A stretch of 64,000 nucleotides of DNA from contig NZ_FRFD01000004.1 of the NCBI RefSeq assembly GCF_900143645.1, forward strand, positions 439,284-503,283, written 5' to 3'. Positions 32,531 to 41,355 of the stretch are shown here, one piece after another; position 1 is the stretch's first letter, and every line of letters begins with the position of its first letter. The position numbers and the translations under genes are program-made. The notes below the pieces were generated by a model. It worked only from the letters and a program-made list of their open reading frames with translations. It ran no database searches and had not been told where the DNA came from. Source of the DNA: Anaerocolumna xylanovorans DSM 12503 (GTDB lineage: Bacteria; Bacillota; Clostridia; Lachnospirales; Lachnospiraceae).

Positions 32531-32644
32531 TTTAATTAATAAGAAACTCCTCAAATCGAAAAAACTTTGATTTTGTGTTACTATAATCCGCCTTATAAAA
32601 TAATCAACAATAACTTCCTAAAAACAGGCTTTGTCTATCCATCA

Positions 32645-32673
32645 TTGATAATTACTAATAAATATGTTATTAT
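32645..32673 (+). promoter_or_regulatory. Promoter of the RiPP pair
   Basis: TTGATA, 17 bp, TATTAT, about 30 bp before the precursor start codon at 32703. Confidence 0.6.
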
Positions 32674-32702
32674 TTTATAACTACACAAAGGAGAAAAAAT
32701 AC

Positions 32703-32897
32703 ATGGAAAATTTTTTACTAGATAATACTGAGTCTATAAAATTAAATAAGAGAATTTTAGAACTTGAAAAGAATGTGTATTTAATCACTCAAAACGATGA
32801 ATTAGTTGCTTGTGGATGGTGTGGAACAGATTGCGACAATAGTTGTGAAGGGTCATGCGAGCGAACAAGTGAAGATGGATGTAATGCTAAGTACTAG
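32703..32897 (+). CDS. Cysteine-rich RiPP precursor peptide (CXXX-repeat type)
   Basis: 64 residues from ATG 32703, with AAAGGAG a few bases upstream. Residues 1-36 are a charged leader without cysteine (NKRILELEKNVYLITQNDELVA). Residues 37-64 are the core with six cysteines at 37, 40, 44, 48, 52 and 60: CGWCGTDCDNSCEGSCERT, giving CXXC followed by three CXXX steps. A radical SAM/SPASM gene follows 55 bp downstream. Such cores are made into thioether-bridged peptides (sactipeptides or ranthipeptides) by linking Cys sulfur to carbon of other residues. Bridge pattern, leader cleavage site and bioactivity cannot be read. Very AT-rich DNA unlike the neighbours suggests acquisition. Confidence 0.8.
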   Translation: MENFLLDNTESIKLNKRILELEKNVYLITQNDELVACGWCGTDCDNSCEGSCERTSEDGCNAKY

Positions 32898-32952
32898 AAA
32901 ACGATTATTTTTTGTCTAAATTAAAAGCAATATAGATAATGATGGAGAGACT

Positions 32953-34062
32953 ATGGCAAAGAAAATCGCTACTTCTGTTACATTAATAATAACAGAAAGA
33001 TGCAATCTAAATTGTATTTATTGTTATGAACATAATAAAAGTGCAAAATCAATGGATTTTTTAACAGCAAAAAACATATTAGAAAAAGAACTTTTAATTG
33101 AAGATGGGATTGATGATATATTTATAAATTTATTTGGCGGTGAAGCATTTTTAAATTTTGACTTAATCAGAAAAATTTATGATTTTATTTACGGAAACAA
33201 TTGGAAGAAAAACATTACTATTTCCATATCTACAAACGGCACCTTAGTTCATGATGATATAAAACAATGGTTGTATGATAGAAAAGAAAATATAAATTGT
33301 GGTATAAGTTTAGATGGTACAAAGTCAATGCATGATTATAACCGGTGTAACTCATTTGATGATATTGATTTAGAATTCTTTGCACAGACTTGGAAAAATC
33401 AAAAGGCAAAAATGACAGTATCACAAAAGTCACTTAATAACTTATCTGATGGGGTAATATTCTTGCACACAAGTGGATTTCGTGTTGCTTGCAATTTAGC
33501 ATTTGGGATAGATTGGTCAGATTCTAGTTTGGTAGAAGTCCTTAAAAGAGAGTTGTTAATATTAGTAAATTATTATTTAGAGAATCCAGATGTTGAACCT
33601 TGTGGTATGTTATCTTTACCAATTAACCTAATTAATGATGTAGATAAATCTACCGTAAAAAAATGGTGTGGTGTTGGTACAAGAATACATACTTATGATA
33701 TTGATGGAAAATGTTATCCATGTCAATTCTTTTTACCATTAGCTGTAGGTGAAGAAAAAGCAAGAGATGCGGAAACAATAGTTTTCTTACAGGAAATACC
33801 CAAAAACTTGTTAAGTAAAGAATGCAGTGTATGTAGAGTAGCTGATGCATGTCCAACATGTTGCGGTTCAAATTATATTGAGAGCGGAAATATTTACATG
33901 AAAAACAGCGATTACTGTAAGTTCATGAAGCCAATGATAATAGCAACTTCTTATTTACAATATCAAAAATGGCAAAGAGGACAACTAACATTAACCGAAT
34001 CAGAAGAATATATTTTGCTACGTAGTATTAAAATTATACAAGAAACATTAGGCGGTATGTAA
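32953..34062 (+). CDS. Radical SAM/SPASM peptide maturase
   Basis: 369 residues; ATG with GGAG five bases upstream. The radical SAM cluster motif is C17-x3-C21-x2-C24 (ERCNLNCIYCYEH). The GGE-like motif is LFGGEAFLNF, and the substrate region has ISTNGTLV. C-terminal SPASM/twitch cysteines are present: WCGVGTRIHTYDIDGKCYPCQFF, then CSVCRVADACPTCCGSN and DYCKF, enough for two auxiliary 4Fe-4S clusters. It should install thioether crosslinks in the peptide encoded just upstream. No protease or transporter is adjacent, so leader removal and export must use other genes. Confidence 0.88.
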   Translation: MAKKIATSVTLIITERCNLNCIYCYEHNKSAKSMDFLTAKNILEKELLIEDGIDDIFINLFGGEAFLNFDLIRKIYDFIYGNNWKKNITISISTNGTLVHDDIKQWLYDRKENINCGISLDGTKSMHDYNRCNSFDDIDLEFFAQTWKNQKAKMTVSQKSLNNLSDGVIFLHTSGFRVACNLAFGIDWSDSSLVEVLKRELLILVNYYLENPDVEPCGMLSLPINLINDVDKSTVKKWCGVGTRIHTYDIDGKCYPCQFFLPLAVGEEKARDAETIVFLQEIPKNLLSKECSVCRVADACPTCCGSNYIESGNIYMKNSDYCKFMKPMIIATSYLQYQKWQRGQLTLTESEEYILLRSIKIIQETLGGM

Positions 34063-34092
34063 ACTAAACATTTCACTTTTATCAATTTTAAG

Positions 34093-34140
34093 AAAAAAAG
34101 AAGCACTCCATCATTTTCACGTGATAGAGTGCCTTATTTT
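34093..34140. terminator. Bidirectional terminator between convergent genes
   Basis: GCACTC/GAGTGC (34103-34132) with an inner ATCA/TGAT pair. T-rich on both exits (TTATTTTT on plus; TTCTTTTTTTCTT on minus). Serves the radical SAM gene and the converging condensation-like gene. Confidence 0.8.
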
Positions 34141-34165
34141 TGCATTTTATGATTTTCACAAAACC

Positions 34166-35431
34166 TTATAAACTTTTTAAATATTCCATTCCCTTATAGA
34201 AGAATTTACGATGTTCTTCTGCTTCAGCATCATTATTTAAATGTAGCGATAATACCATTCTCTTTCCGATAGATGCTATACCAATAATTCTCTTTGCATT
34301 CAATACTAACGGTGGTACAAAAACAAAATCTTTAATTTCTAAGGCTCCATATTTGGTCTCTATGGGTAATTTAGTAAGGTTGGTTACACTAATTCCTTTA
34401 GGATTTCCATTATATCCAAACATTTTACTAAATGTCACTGCAACTTTATTATTATAGCCACTGCATGCACTAAAGTAAACCGCATCAATGAGTGTCGGTT
34501 TAATATTCCTCATAAATTGAAGTAAAAAATATTTCTTCGATGCATCATTTAATTTATCATATATAATTTTTTGTACATTTCTTGCATTCTGGGTAAAATT
34601 TCGCTTCTCATTATACTGATACTTCACTGAAATTCCGGTTGCATAATTTCCCATTCCGGTAAAACTCTTTTCCCTTATACTTGCTGCCATTCCCACATCA
34701 CATAACTCGCCACTTGCCCATATTAATGCTGTCATTATCATAGTATTTATTGTTATTTTATTCTCTTTTGAATACTTGCATATTGAGTCATAAATTTCAT
34801 CTTCCAGATAATAAGTATCAATTAGCGTTTCGCGGTTATTCCAATACTGATGATACATATTATAATAGTCATTAAAATCAAATTTCCTTCCAGTTTTGTC
34901 CCATTTTTTATTCATGTATTTCATTAACCATGTTGTAGGAGCTCGTAACCTCGCTTCCTTGGGTAGATTCTCCATATTAAATAATTCTAACTTCTTATGT
35001 TCAATTTTCACTCCAGATATGGAGCGCATAATATCCTGTACAAAATATGTAAGTGAAATGCCATCACCTGCGATGTGATGTGCAATTATCAAAATAGTTA
35101 TTCCTGTTTCCGTCCTGCTATAAAAGAAACGAATAAATTCACCCTTATCAATTGCAAAAAGAAGTTTTTCCTGCTCCTTAGCCACCTCCTTCCAATCAAT
35201 TTTCATAGGTTTAACAACAGGTTCAAAAAACTCCCCTCTCCCATAATAAGCATTGCCTTCATTATCCACTACGATTTTTTGATGCAACATATCACAATGA
35301 TAAACAACGTCTTTAATAGCTTCTTTTAGCTGTTCTTCTAAGATATTGCCTTTTATATCAACTTTTATTACTATATTATTGACCGGTGAAAATATCCACG
35401 TTCTTTCTTTGTCAATTTTAGTCTTCTCCAT
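34166..35431 (-). CDS. Condensation-domain-like acyltransferase
   Basis: 421 residues from ATG 35431 (AGGGGG upstream); the frame is open to 35491 but without a ribosome site. The active-site motif IAHHIAGDGISLTYF near residue 116 is the HHxxxDG of the chloramphenicol-acetyltransferase/NRPS-condensation/alcohol-acetyltransferase superfamily. The DFVFVPP segment near 365 may be the DFGWG-like structural site. Stand-alone members make esters or amides of lipids, alcohols or peptides. The upstream unit contains a TetR regulator and a small membrane ORF. The adjoining RiPP operon converges on it; whether it acylates that peptide is only a guess. Confidence 0.7.
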   Translation of the reverse strand: MEKTKIDKERTWIFSPVNNIVIKVDIKGNILEEQLKEAIKDVVYHCDMLHQKIVVDNEGNAYYGRGEFFEPVVKPMKIDWKEVAKEQEKLLFAIDKGEFIRFFYSRTETGITILIIAHHIAGDGISLTYFVQDIMRSISGVKIEHKKLELFNMENLPKEARLRAPTTWLMKYMNKKWDKTGRKFDFNDYYNMYHQYWNNRETLIDTYYLEDEIYDSICKYSKENKITINTMIMTALIWASGELCDVGMAASIREKSFTGMGNYATGISVKYQYNEKRNFTQNARNVQKIIYDKLNDASKKYFLLQFMRNIKPTLIDAVYFSACSGYNNKVAVTFSKMFGYNGNPKGISVTNLTKLPIETKYGALEIKDFVFVPPLVLNAKRIIGIASIGKRMVLSLHLNNDAEAEEHRKFFYKGMEYLKSL

Positions 35432-35593
35432 TTTTCCCCCTTTGTTGTATGGCTTGTTCATTAAGTACCTTATCCTGGTGATTTTCAACAAGAAGCAAAA
35501 TCCATAATATTATACCTATAAGGACAACTAAACCGCTAGATATGCAGCATAATAGAACTACTTTAATTATATTTCTTCATCTGATATCACCAT
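35418..35593 (-). pseudogene. Small membrane protein gene with an apparent 2-bp frameshift
   Basis: ATG 35593 has GGAG nine bases upstream, and its frame stops after MVISDEEI. A second frame then runs on as IKVVLLCCISSGLVVLIGIILW and ILLLVENHQDKVLNEQAIQQ to a stop that overlaps the start of the condensation-like gene. Removing one TA from an ATATA run joins them into a peptide of about 57 residues with one strong membrane helix. Either a decayed gene or a frameshifting site. It begins 19 bp after the TetR stop. Confidence 0.45.
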
Positions 35594-35611
35594 AAAAGAA
35601 CACTCCCATAT

Positions 35612-36109
35612 TTACTTATCGCCCTCAAATACTTTATATGCATGTATAAGCATATCCTTTATCTTCTCATTTGAAATTTGCAACGAATTGAATGCCAGTA
35701 TCATTATTATGCCATTTGCATATACAATCATATTTATATCCAATTTAATATCTCCCGTACCAAGTTCGTTAATTTTATCTAAATTCAAACCGCCGGATGT
35801 AAAAATCAATTGAAAGAGATACTTTTCATCTCCTGCGAATCGTATATATGCAAGAATGGATGCCAACACTAAAGGTAATGTCCTATCACTTGTATCCATG
35901 ATATAGCTTATCATTTTTTCCTGTGCTTTTTTGATAAGTTCAATTTTAAGTTCCTTCATGTCACTAAAAGTTTGATATATGGGTTGTGTTGAATAGCTAA
36001 GCTCTTTTGCCAATTTTCTTGCTGTAAGAGATTCATAACCTTCACTCTGAACTATTTCAAATGCTTTTTCAATAATCTGTTGCTTATTAATCTGTTTTTT
36101 CGGTGGCAT
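35612..36109 (-). CDS. TetR-family transcriptional regulator
   Basis: 165 residues, short for the family (about 190). Helix-turn-helix at 10-52 (INKQQIIEKAFEIVQSEGYESL, then ARKLAKELSYSTQPIYQTF). The C-terminal domain is truncated-looking but helical. Same subfamily opening (MPPK..I.K..I) as the TetR at 7459. First gene of a unit with the small membrane ORF and the condensation-like acyltransferase. Confidence 0.85.
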   Translation of the reverse strand: MPPKKQINKQQIIEKAFEIVQSEGYESLTARKLAKELSYSTQPIYQTFSDMKELKIELIKKAQEKMISYIMDTSDRTLPLVLASILAYIRFAGDEKYLFQLIFTSGGLNLDKINELGTGDIKLDINMIVYANGIIMILAFNSLQISNEKIKDMLIHAYKVFEGDK

Positions 36110-36233
36110 TACTACACTACTCTTATAATAACAAAAGCTCCCTATTATTTTTCGCCATTATTCAATATAGCCAAACTTAATTCCGACCTCGAGAAACGTT
36201 AAATACTTAATACAGAGGACTGCCTGGTGCTCT

Positions 36234-36323
36234 GCAGCACAAGCCGTATAACGAAAAACAGCCCTAAAAGGGCTGCTTTTCTGTATATTGAAATTATTTA
36301 TTATTGAGTACGGCTTGTGCTGC
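36234..36323 (-). repeat. 15-bp inverted repeat spanning the end of ppdK
   Basis: GCAGCACAAGCCGTA (36234-36248) is the exact reverse complement of TACGGCTTGTGCTGC (36309-36323), the last codons of ppdK. The arms enclose the ppdK terminator. In RNA the ppdK 3' end could pair with sequence past the terminator. Confidence 0.85.
36254..36277 (-). terminator. Intrinsic terminator of ppdK
   Basis: CAGCCC/GGGCTG hairpin with a short loop, followed on the minus strand by TTTTTCG, 17 bp after the stop. Confidence 0.85.
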
Positions 36324-38915
36324 TGCAAGTCTTGCGATAGGCACACGGAAAGGTGAGCAGGATACATAGTTTAATCCTACCTTGTGGCAGAATTCAACGG
36401 TTGAAGGATCTCCACCGTGCTCGCCGCAGATACCAAGCTTGATGTTAGGTCTTGTAGCACGTCCTTTTTCAGATGCCATCTTAACTAACTGGCCAACACC
36501 GTCCTGATCAAGTCTTGCGAAAGGATCAGACTCATAAATCTTGTTGGTGTAGTAAGAGTCTAAGAACTTACCAGCATCATCACGGGAGAAACCGAATGTC
36601 ATCTGTGTTAAGTCGTTTGTACCGAAGGAGAAGAATTCAGCTTCTTCAGCAATCTCGTTTGCAAGTAATGCAGCACGAGGAATTTCGATCATAGTACCGA
36701 TATGGTATTCGATATCAGATCCTTTTTCCTTCTTAACAGCTTCTGCTGTTTCAACTACAATGTCTTTAACAAATTTTAACTCTCTCTTCTCACCTACTAA
36801 AGGAATCATGATTTCAGGAATGATGTCAAAGCCTTTTTCCTGCTTAACTTCGATAGCAGCTTCCATAACGGCTCTTGTCTGCATCTTAGCGATTTCAGGA
36901 TATGTTACGGCAAGACGGCATCCTCTGTGACCCATCATAGGGTTGAATTCGTGTAAAGAATCACAGGTTGCTTTTACTTCTTCTACGGAAAGACCCATAT
37001 CTTTTGCTAATGCAACGATATCTTCCTCTTCTGTAGGAACGAATTCATGTAACGGAGGATCTAAGAAACGGATAGTAACAGGTCTTCCTTCCATAACTTC
37101 GTATAAGCCTTTGAAGTCACTTTTCTGGAAAGGAATTAACTCGTTAAGAGCTTCTTCTCTTGCTTCTACAGTCTTAGAAAGAATCATCTTTCTAATCTTA
37201 GGAATTCTTTCAGCGTCAAAGAACATATGCTCTGTACGGCAAAGGCCAATACCTTCAGCTCCAAACTTAACAGCGTTAGCTGCATCTGCAGGAGTATCTG
37301 CATTTGTTCTTACCTTTAATGTTCTGATTTCATCAGCCCATGTCATAATTCTATCAAAATTACCGCTGATAGCAGCTTCTACAGTAGGGATATCTCCAAT
37401 GTAAATACTTCCTGTAGAACCGTCAAGAGAGATATAATCTCCTTCTTTTACAGTCTGTCCAGCGATTGTAAAGAACTTAGCTTCTTCATCAATATTAATT
37501 TCACCGCAACCGGATACACAAGCTGTTCCCATACCACGGGCAACAACAGCTGCGTGAGAGGTCATACCTCCGCGAACAGTTAAGATACCTTCTGCTGCAT
37601 GCATACCTTCGATATCTTCAGGTGATGTCTCAAGACGAACAAGAACTACTCTTTCACCTTTTTCGTGATTCTTCTTAGCATCTTCTGCTGTAAAGTATAC
37701 TTTACCAGCTGCTGCACCAGGAGAAGCGGGAAGAGCTTTTCCAACAGGTTTTGCTGCCTTTAAGGCTGCTACATCAAATCCAGGATGTAATAACTGATCT
37801 AAGGATTTAGCTTCAATTCTTGAGATAGCCTGTTCCTTTGTGATCTTTCCTTCGTCTACTAAATCGCAGGCAATCTGAAGAGCTGCAGGAGCTGTTCTCT
37901 TACCGTTACGTGTCTGTAAGAAGAAAAGTTTTTTATCTTCAATAGTGAATTCCATATCCTGCATATCTTTGTAGTGATTCTCAAGTAAAGTAGCAATTCT
38001 CATGAATTCTTCATAAGCTTCCGGCATATCCTGTTCAAGCTTGCTGATAGGCTGAGGAGTTCTGATACCGGCAACTACGTCTTCGCCCTGAGCGTTGATT
38101 AAATACTCACCGTAAATCTTAGCTTCACCAGTGGAAGGATTACGTGTGAAAGCAACACCAGTACCGGAAGTATCACCCATGTTACCAAATACCATGGCCT
38201 GTACGTTAACAGCTGTTCCCCAGTCGCCAGGGATATCATTCATTCTTCTATAGTAAATAGCACGAGGGTTGTCCCATGAACGGAATACTGCAGTAACAGC
38301 TTCAATTAACTGTTCTGTAGGCTCCTGAGGGAAATCGGTGCCTTTTTCCTGCTTATATAAAGCTTTGAATTGTACAATAACGTCTTTTAAATCATCAGCA
38401 GTAAGTTCAGTGTCGTATTTAACACCTTTCTTCGCTTTAATTTCATCTAAAACTCTTTCGAATTTAGCTTTGCTGATTTCCATAACTACATCAGAGAACA
38501 TCTGGATAAATCTTCTGTAGGAATCATATGCAAATCTTGGGTTTCCGGTTTTCTTTGCAAAACCTTCTACTGCAACATCAGTTAAGCCTAAGTTAAGAAT
38601 TGTATCCATCATACCAGGCATGGAAGCTCTGGCTCCGGAACGTACTGAAACTAATAAAGGATTCTCTGTATCGCCAAACTTCTTTCCTTGTTGGTCTTCT
38701 AAGATTTTGAGTGCGTCAAAGATTTGCCCTTTGATTTCATCAGTAATTTTCTTTCCACTGTTATAATAGTCGGTACAAGCTTCTGTTGTTACAGTAAAGC
38801 CCTGGGGAATGGGAAGCCCTAAATTAGTCATTTCGGCTAAGTTAGCACCTTTACCACCAAGCAGGTTTTTCATGTCTGCTTTACCTTCTTTGAACAAATA
38901 TACCCATTTTGCCAT
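36294..38915 (-). CDS. ppdK: Pyruvate, phosphate dikinase
   Basis: 873 residues, full length. It interconverts pyruvate + ATP + Pi with PEP + AMP + PPi; in clostridia it commonly runs toward pyruvate, as a PPi-dependent glycolytic step. Domains in order: N-terminal ATP-grasp (VYLFKEGKADMKNLLGGKGANLAEM), swivelling phosphohistidine domain with GGMTSHAAVVARGMG near residue 455, and C-terminal TIM barrel with the catalytic cysteine in KLGICGEHGGDP near 835. AGGAGG ribosome site. Codon choice is strikingly uniform (GCTGAA/GCAGGT-type, few rare codons), as expected for a highly expressed gene. Confidence 0.97.
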   Translation of the reverse strand: MAKWVYLFKEGKADMKNLLGGKGANLAEMTNLGLPIPQGFTVTTEACTDYYNSGKKITDEIKGQIFDALKILEDQQGKKFGDTENPLLVSVRSGARASMPGMMDTILNLGLTDVAVEGFAKKTGNPRFAYDSYRRFIQMFSDVVMEISKAKFERVLDEIKAKKGVKYDTELTADDLKDVIVQFKALYKQEKGTDFPQEPTEQLIEAVTAVFRSWDNPRAIYYRRMNDIPGDWGTAVNVQAMVFGNMGDTSGTGVAFTRNPSTGEAKIYGEYLINAQGEDVVAGIRTPQPISKLEQDMPEAYEEFMRIATLLENHYKDMQDMEFTIEDKKLFFLQTRNGKRTAPAALQIACDLVDEGKITKEQAISRIEAKSLDQLLHPGFDVAALKAAKPVGKALPASPGAAAGKVYFTAEDAKKNHEKGERVVLVRLETSPEDIEGMHAAEGILTVRGGMTSHAAVVARGMGTACVSGCGEINIDEEAKFFTIAGQTVKEGDYISLDGSTGSIYIGDIPTVEAAISGNFDRIMTWADEIRTLKVRTNADTPADAANAVKFGAEGIGLCRTEHMFFDAERIPKIRKMILSKTVEAREEALNELIPFQKSDFKGLYEVMEGRPVTIRFLDPPLHEFVPTEEEDIVALAKDMGLSVEEVKATCDSLHEFNPMMGHRGCRLAVTYPEIAKMQTRAVMEAAIEVKQEKGFDIIPEIMIPLVGEKRELKFVKDIVVETAEAVKKEKGSDIEYHIGTMIEIPRAALLANEIAEEAEFFSFGTNDLTQMTFGFSRDDAGKFLDSYYTNKIYESDPFARLDQDGVGQLVKMASEKGRATRPNIKLGICGEHGGDPSTVEFCHKVGLNYVSCSPFRVPIARLAAAQAVLNNK

Positions 38916-38973
38916 TTTGGTAATTACCTCCTAATAAAATTTCAATATTTTGACTTTCTAGTCACCACTTAAC

Positions 38974-38982
38974 ATTATAACA
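38974..38982 (-). promoter_or_regulatory. Extended -10 promoter of ppdK
   Basis: TGTTATAAT on the minus strand (TG-N-TATAAT), with only a weak -35. The leader to ATG 38915 is about 50 nt. The rest of the 240-bp gap is AT-rich with no other feature seen. Confidence 0.5.
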
Positions 38983-39154
38983 TAACTTTGCTATTTAAGG
39001 AAAGTTTTTTTTCCTTTAAATTAGGCTAAAATTATCATTTATTCTTATTATTTTCATGAATTATCAATAAAACTATAGTCTGTCAACAATCCACCATCGA
39101 TATTATCCATATGGTTTACTTATTATACTTTTTAAGAAGTTTATTCCAGACAGC

Positions 39155-40543
39155 TTAGAATTCGAATTTTTTTTCAAAATAAACTTTCAGTTCTTCTATG
39201 CGTACTCTTTCCTGCTCCATGGTGTCTCTGTCACGGACTGTTACGCAGCCGTCTGTTTCGGATTCAAAATCATAAGTAATACAGAAAGGTGTTCCGATTT
39301 CGTCCTGTCTTCTGTATCTCTTACCGATATTACCTCTATCGTCAAATTCACAGTTGTAAAGCTTGCTTAAATCCGTAAAGATTTTCTCTGCTCCTTCGGA
39401 AAGCTTCTTGGAAAGAGGAAACACGCCAATTTTAACAGGTGCCAATGCAGGATGGAAATGAAGCACCGTACGGATATCCCCGTCTCCCAAGTCCTCTTCA
39501 TCATAAGCTCCGCAAAGGAAAGCAAGGGTAACTCTGTCTGCTCCAAGAGATGGCTCAATTACATAAGGAACATACTTAATCTTCTTTTCATCGTCAAAGT
39601 AGCCCATATCTTCCTTCGATACATTCTGATGCTGAGTTAAGTCATAGTCTGTTCTGTCTGCAATGCCCCATAATTCCCCCCAGCCAAAAGGAAATAAGAA
39701 TTCAATATCCGTTGTAGCTTTACTATAGAAGGAAAGTTCTGCTGCTTCATGGTCTCTGATACGCATTTCTTCTTTCTTCATGCCTAATGCCAACAGCCAG
39801 TCAATGCAGAACTGCTTCCAATATGCAAACCATTCAAGGTCTGTATCCGGTTCACAGAAAAACTCCAGCTCCATCTGTTCGAATTCTCTGGTACGGAAGG
39901 TAAAGTTTCCGGGTGTGATTTCATTACGGAAGGATTTACCGACTTGTCCGATACCAAAGGGTATCTTCTTTCTGGAAGTTCTTTGTACGTTTTTAAAATT
40001 TACGAATATGCCCTGTGCGGTTTCAGGTCTTAAGTATACAACGTTTTTAGCATCCTCTGTTACACCCTGGAAAGTCTTAAACATCAGGTTAAACTGACGG
40101 ATGTCAGTGAAATTATGTTTGCCGCATGTGGGACAATTTATACTATGTTCATCAATATATGCTTTCATCTCTTCCTGTGACCAGGCATCTACCGCATTTT
40201 CAAAGGCAATTCCATGTTCTGCTGCATAATCTTCTATAATCTTATCGGCACGGAATCTCTCATGACATTCCTTACAGTCCATCAAAGGATCAGAAAAGCC
40301 GCCTAAATGTCCGGAAGCCACCCAGGTCTGTGGATTCATTAAGATAGCACAGTCAACACCTACGTTATAAGGATTTTGCTGTATGAACTTTGACCACCAG
40401 GCTTTTTTCACATTATTCTTCAGTTCCACTCCAAGATTTCCGTAATCCCAGGTATTTGCAAGCCCTCCGTATATTTCAGAACCCGGATATACAAATCCTC
40501 TCGCCTTTGCCAAGGCTACTATTTTCTCCATTGTCTTTTCCAT
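39155..40543 (-). CDS. glyS: Glycyl-tRNA synthetase, dimeric class II type
   Basis: 462 residues from ATG 40543; the AAAGGAG ribosome site lies in the family B repeat. This is the single-chain archaeal/Gram-positive GlyRS, not the alpha2-beta2 type. Opening [21 protein letters not shown]; motif 2 [23 protein letters not shown] near 215; motif 3 [16 protein letters not shown] near 340; C-terminal anticodon-binding domain after 365 ([18 protein letters not shown]). A zinc-ribbon-like pair CKECHE / CPTCGKH lies in the insertion. No T-box leader was found, although only 118 bp precede it. Confidence 0.97.
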   Translation of the reverse strand: MEKTMEKIVALAKARGFVYPGSEIYGGLANTWDYGNLGVELKNNVKKAWWSKFIQQNPYNVGVDCAILMNPQTWVASGHLGGFSDPLMDCKECHERFRADKIIEDYAAEHGIAFENAVDAWSQEEMKAYIDEHSINCPTCGKHNFTDIRQFNLMFKTFQGVTEDAKNVVYLRPETAQGIFVNFKNVQRTSRKKIPFGIGQVGKSFRNEITPGNFTFRTREFEQMELEFFCEPDTDLEWFAYWKQFCIDWLLALGMKKEEMRIRDHEAAELSFYSKATTDIEFLFPFGWGELWGIADRTDYDLTQHQNVSKEDMGYFDDEKKIKYVPYVIEPSLGADRVTLAFLCGAYDEEDLGDGDIRTVLHFHPALAPVKIGVFPLSKKLSEGAEKIFTDLSKLYNCEFDDRGNIGKRYRRQDEIGTPFCITYDFESETDGCVTVRDRDTMEQERVRIEELKVYFEKKFEF

Positions 40544-40548
40544 TTTAT

Positions 40549-40653
40549 CTCCTTTCGTGAATATCAAATCTTTGATTTGATATTCTTGAATACGTAGTTG
40601 AAAAAACAGTCTTGTGTTTTTTCAACCTATCTTCTTTCGTGGATATCAAATCT
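40549..40653 (-). repeat. Family B RBS-carrying repeat before glyS, with a second partial copy
   Basis: Minus strand: GGTTGAAAAAA/TTTTTTCAAC hairpin, TACGTATTC, then a perfect hairpin GAATATCAAATC-AAA-GATTTGATATTC, then ACGAAAGGAG and the glyS ATG. A partial copy (GATTTGATATCCACGAAAGAAG) lies at its upstream end (about 40630-40653). Confidence 0.85.
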
Positions 40654-40685
40654 ACCTCTTATGGCTGTATTAATTCCTTATTGAA

Positions 40686-41282
40686 TTACGGCTTATAAAC
40701 GATAATGGTACTGCCGCTCTCAGCAGTCTCTATGTTATGCTTATCCACCAGTGTTCCGCCAGAATAATATTTTATAGTACCCTGCAACAATACGTCAAGC
40801 TTCTCTTTTAAGATTAACACCTTATATTTTTTATTCTCTAAAGCCTTATTAAGCGTTACCGTCTTGTGTTTTTTTACCGCCGTAAAGCTCTCCGGAAGCT
40901 CTATATTTCCATTTTTAGCTTCAGCCGTAGTCAGAAGCTTATCATCAGTTTGATTAAACCCGTTATAATCATCTATGGTCTCATAGGTAATAACCAGTAC
41001 TGCATTGGCATCCTTAAGCTCCAGGTTCTTCTTGGCAATTGTCTCTGCCCCTTTTGAGGCATTATACTTGCCTATCTTATCAGTGACATATTTTTCAAGT
41101 TCCTCAAGATTATAATAAGCCTTATCAAAGCTTTCCACTGTACCGGCTTCGATACTGCCGTCCTTCTTTATAAGGAAGGTATTTTTCTGGATATTTTTCG
41201 TATCAATTTCTTTATTTTTACTACAGCCGACAAGCATCACAAGGCACAGCAAGAGGGCCGTACTAAAAAATATTTTTCGCAT
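40686..41282 (-). CDS. Lipoprotein of unknown function
   Basis: 198 residues from ATG 41282 (GGAGG six bases upstream). Signal peptide MRKIFFSTALLLCLVMLVGC with a perfect lipobox LVGC. The mature protein is Lys/Glu-rich, with tandem beta-like segments: FLIKKDGSIEAGTVESFD, AVLVITYETIDDYNGFNQ and VLILKEKLDVLLQGTIKYYS. Not recognised further. It lies between recO and glyS, with its own start signals. Lachnospiraceae often have such a lipoprotein here, but no function can be given. Confidence 0.75.
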   Translation of the reverse strand: MRKIFFSTALLLCLVMLVGCSKNKEIDTKNIQKNTFLIKKDGSIEAGTVESFDKAYYNLEELEKYVTDKIGKYNASKGAETIAKKNLELKDANAVLVITYETIDDYNGFNQTDDKLLTTAEAKNGNIELPESFTAVKKHKTVTLNKALENKKYKVLILKEKLDVLLQGTIKYYSGGTLVDKHNIETAESGSTIIVYKP

Positions 41283-41355
41283 AATTTTCCTCCATCTGGA
41301 TATCGTTAAAGTCTTTATCATTGTAACCTTAAAAACTGTTAATTTCAACCTAAAA

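Noticed and set aside
40544..40685. Search for a T-box leader before glyS
   Set aside because: The gap is short and filled by the family B repeat; no specifier-loop or T-box core sequence is seen.
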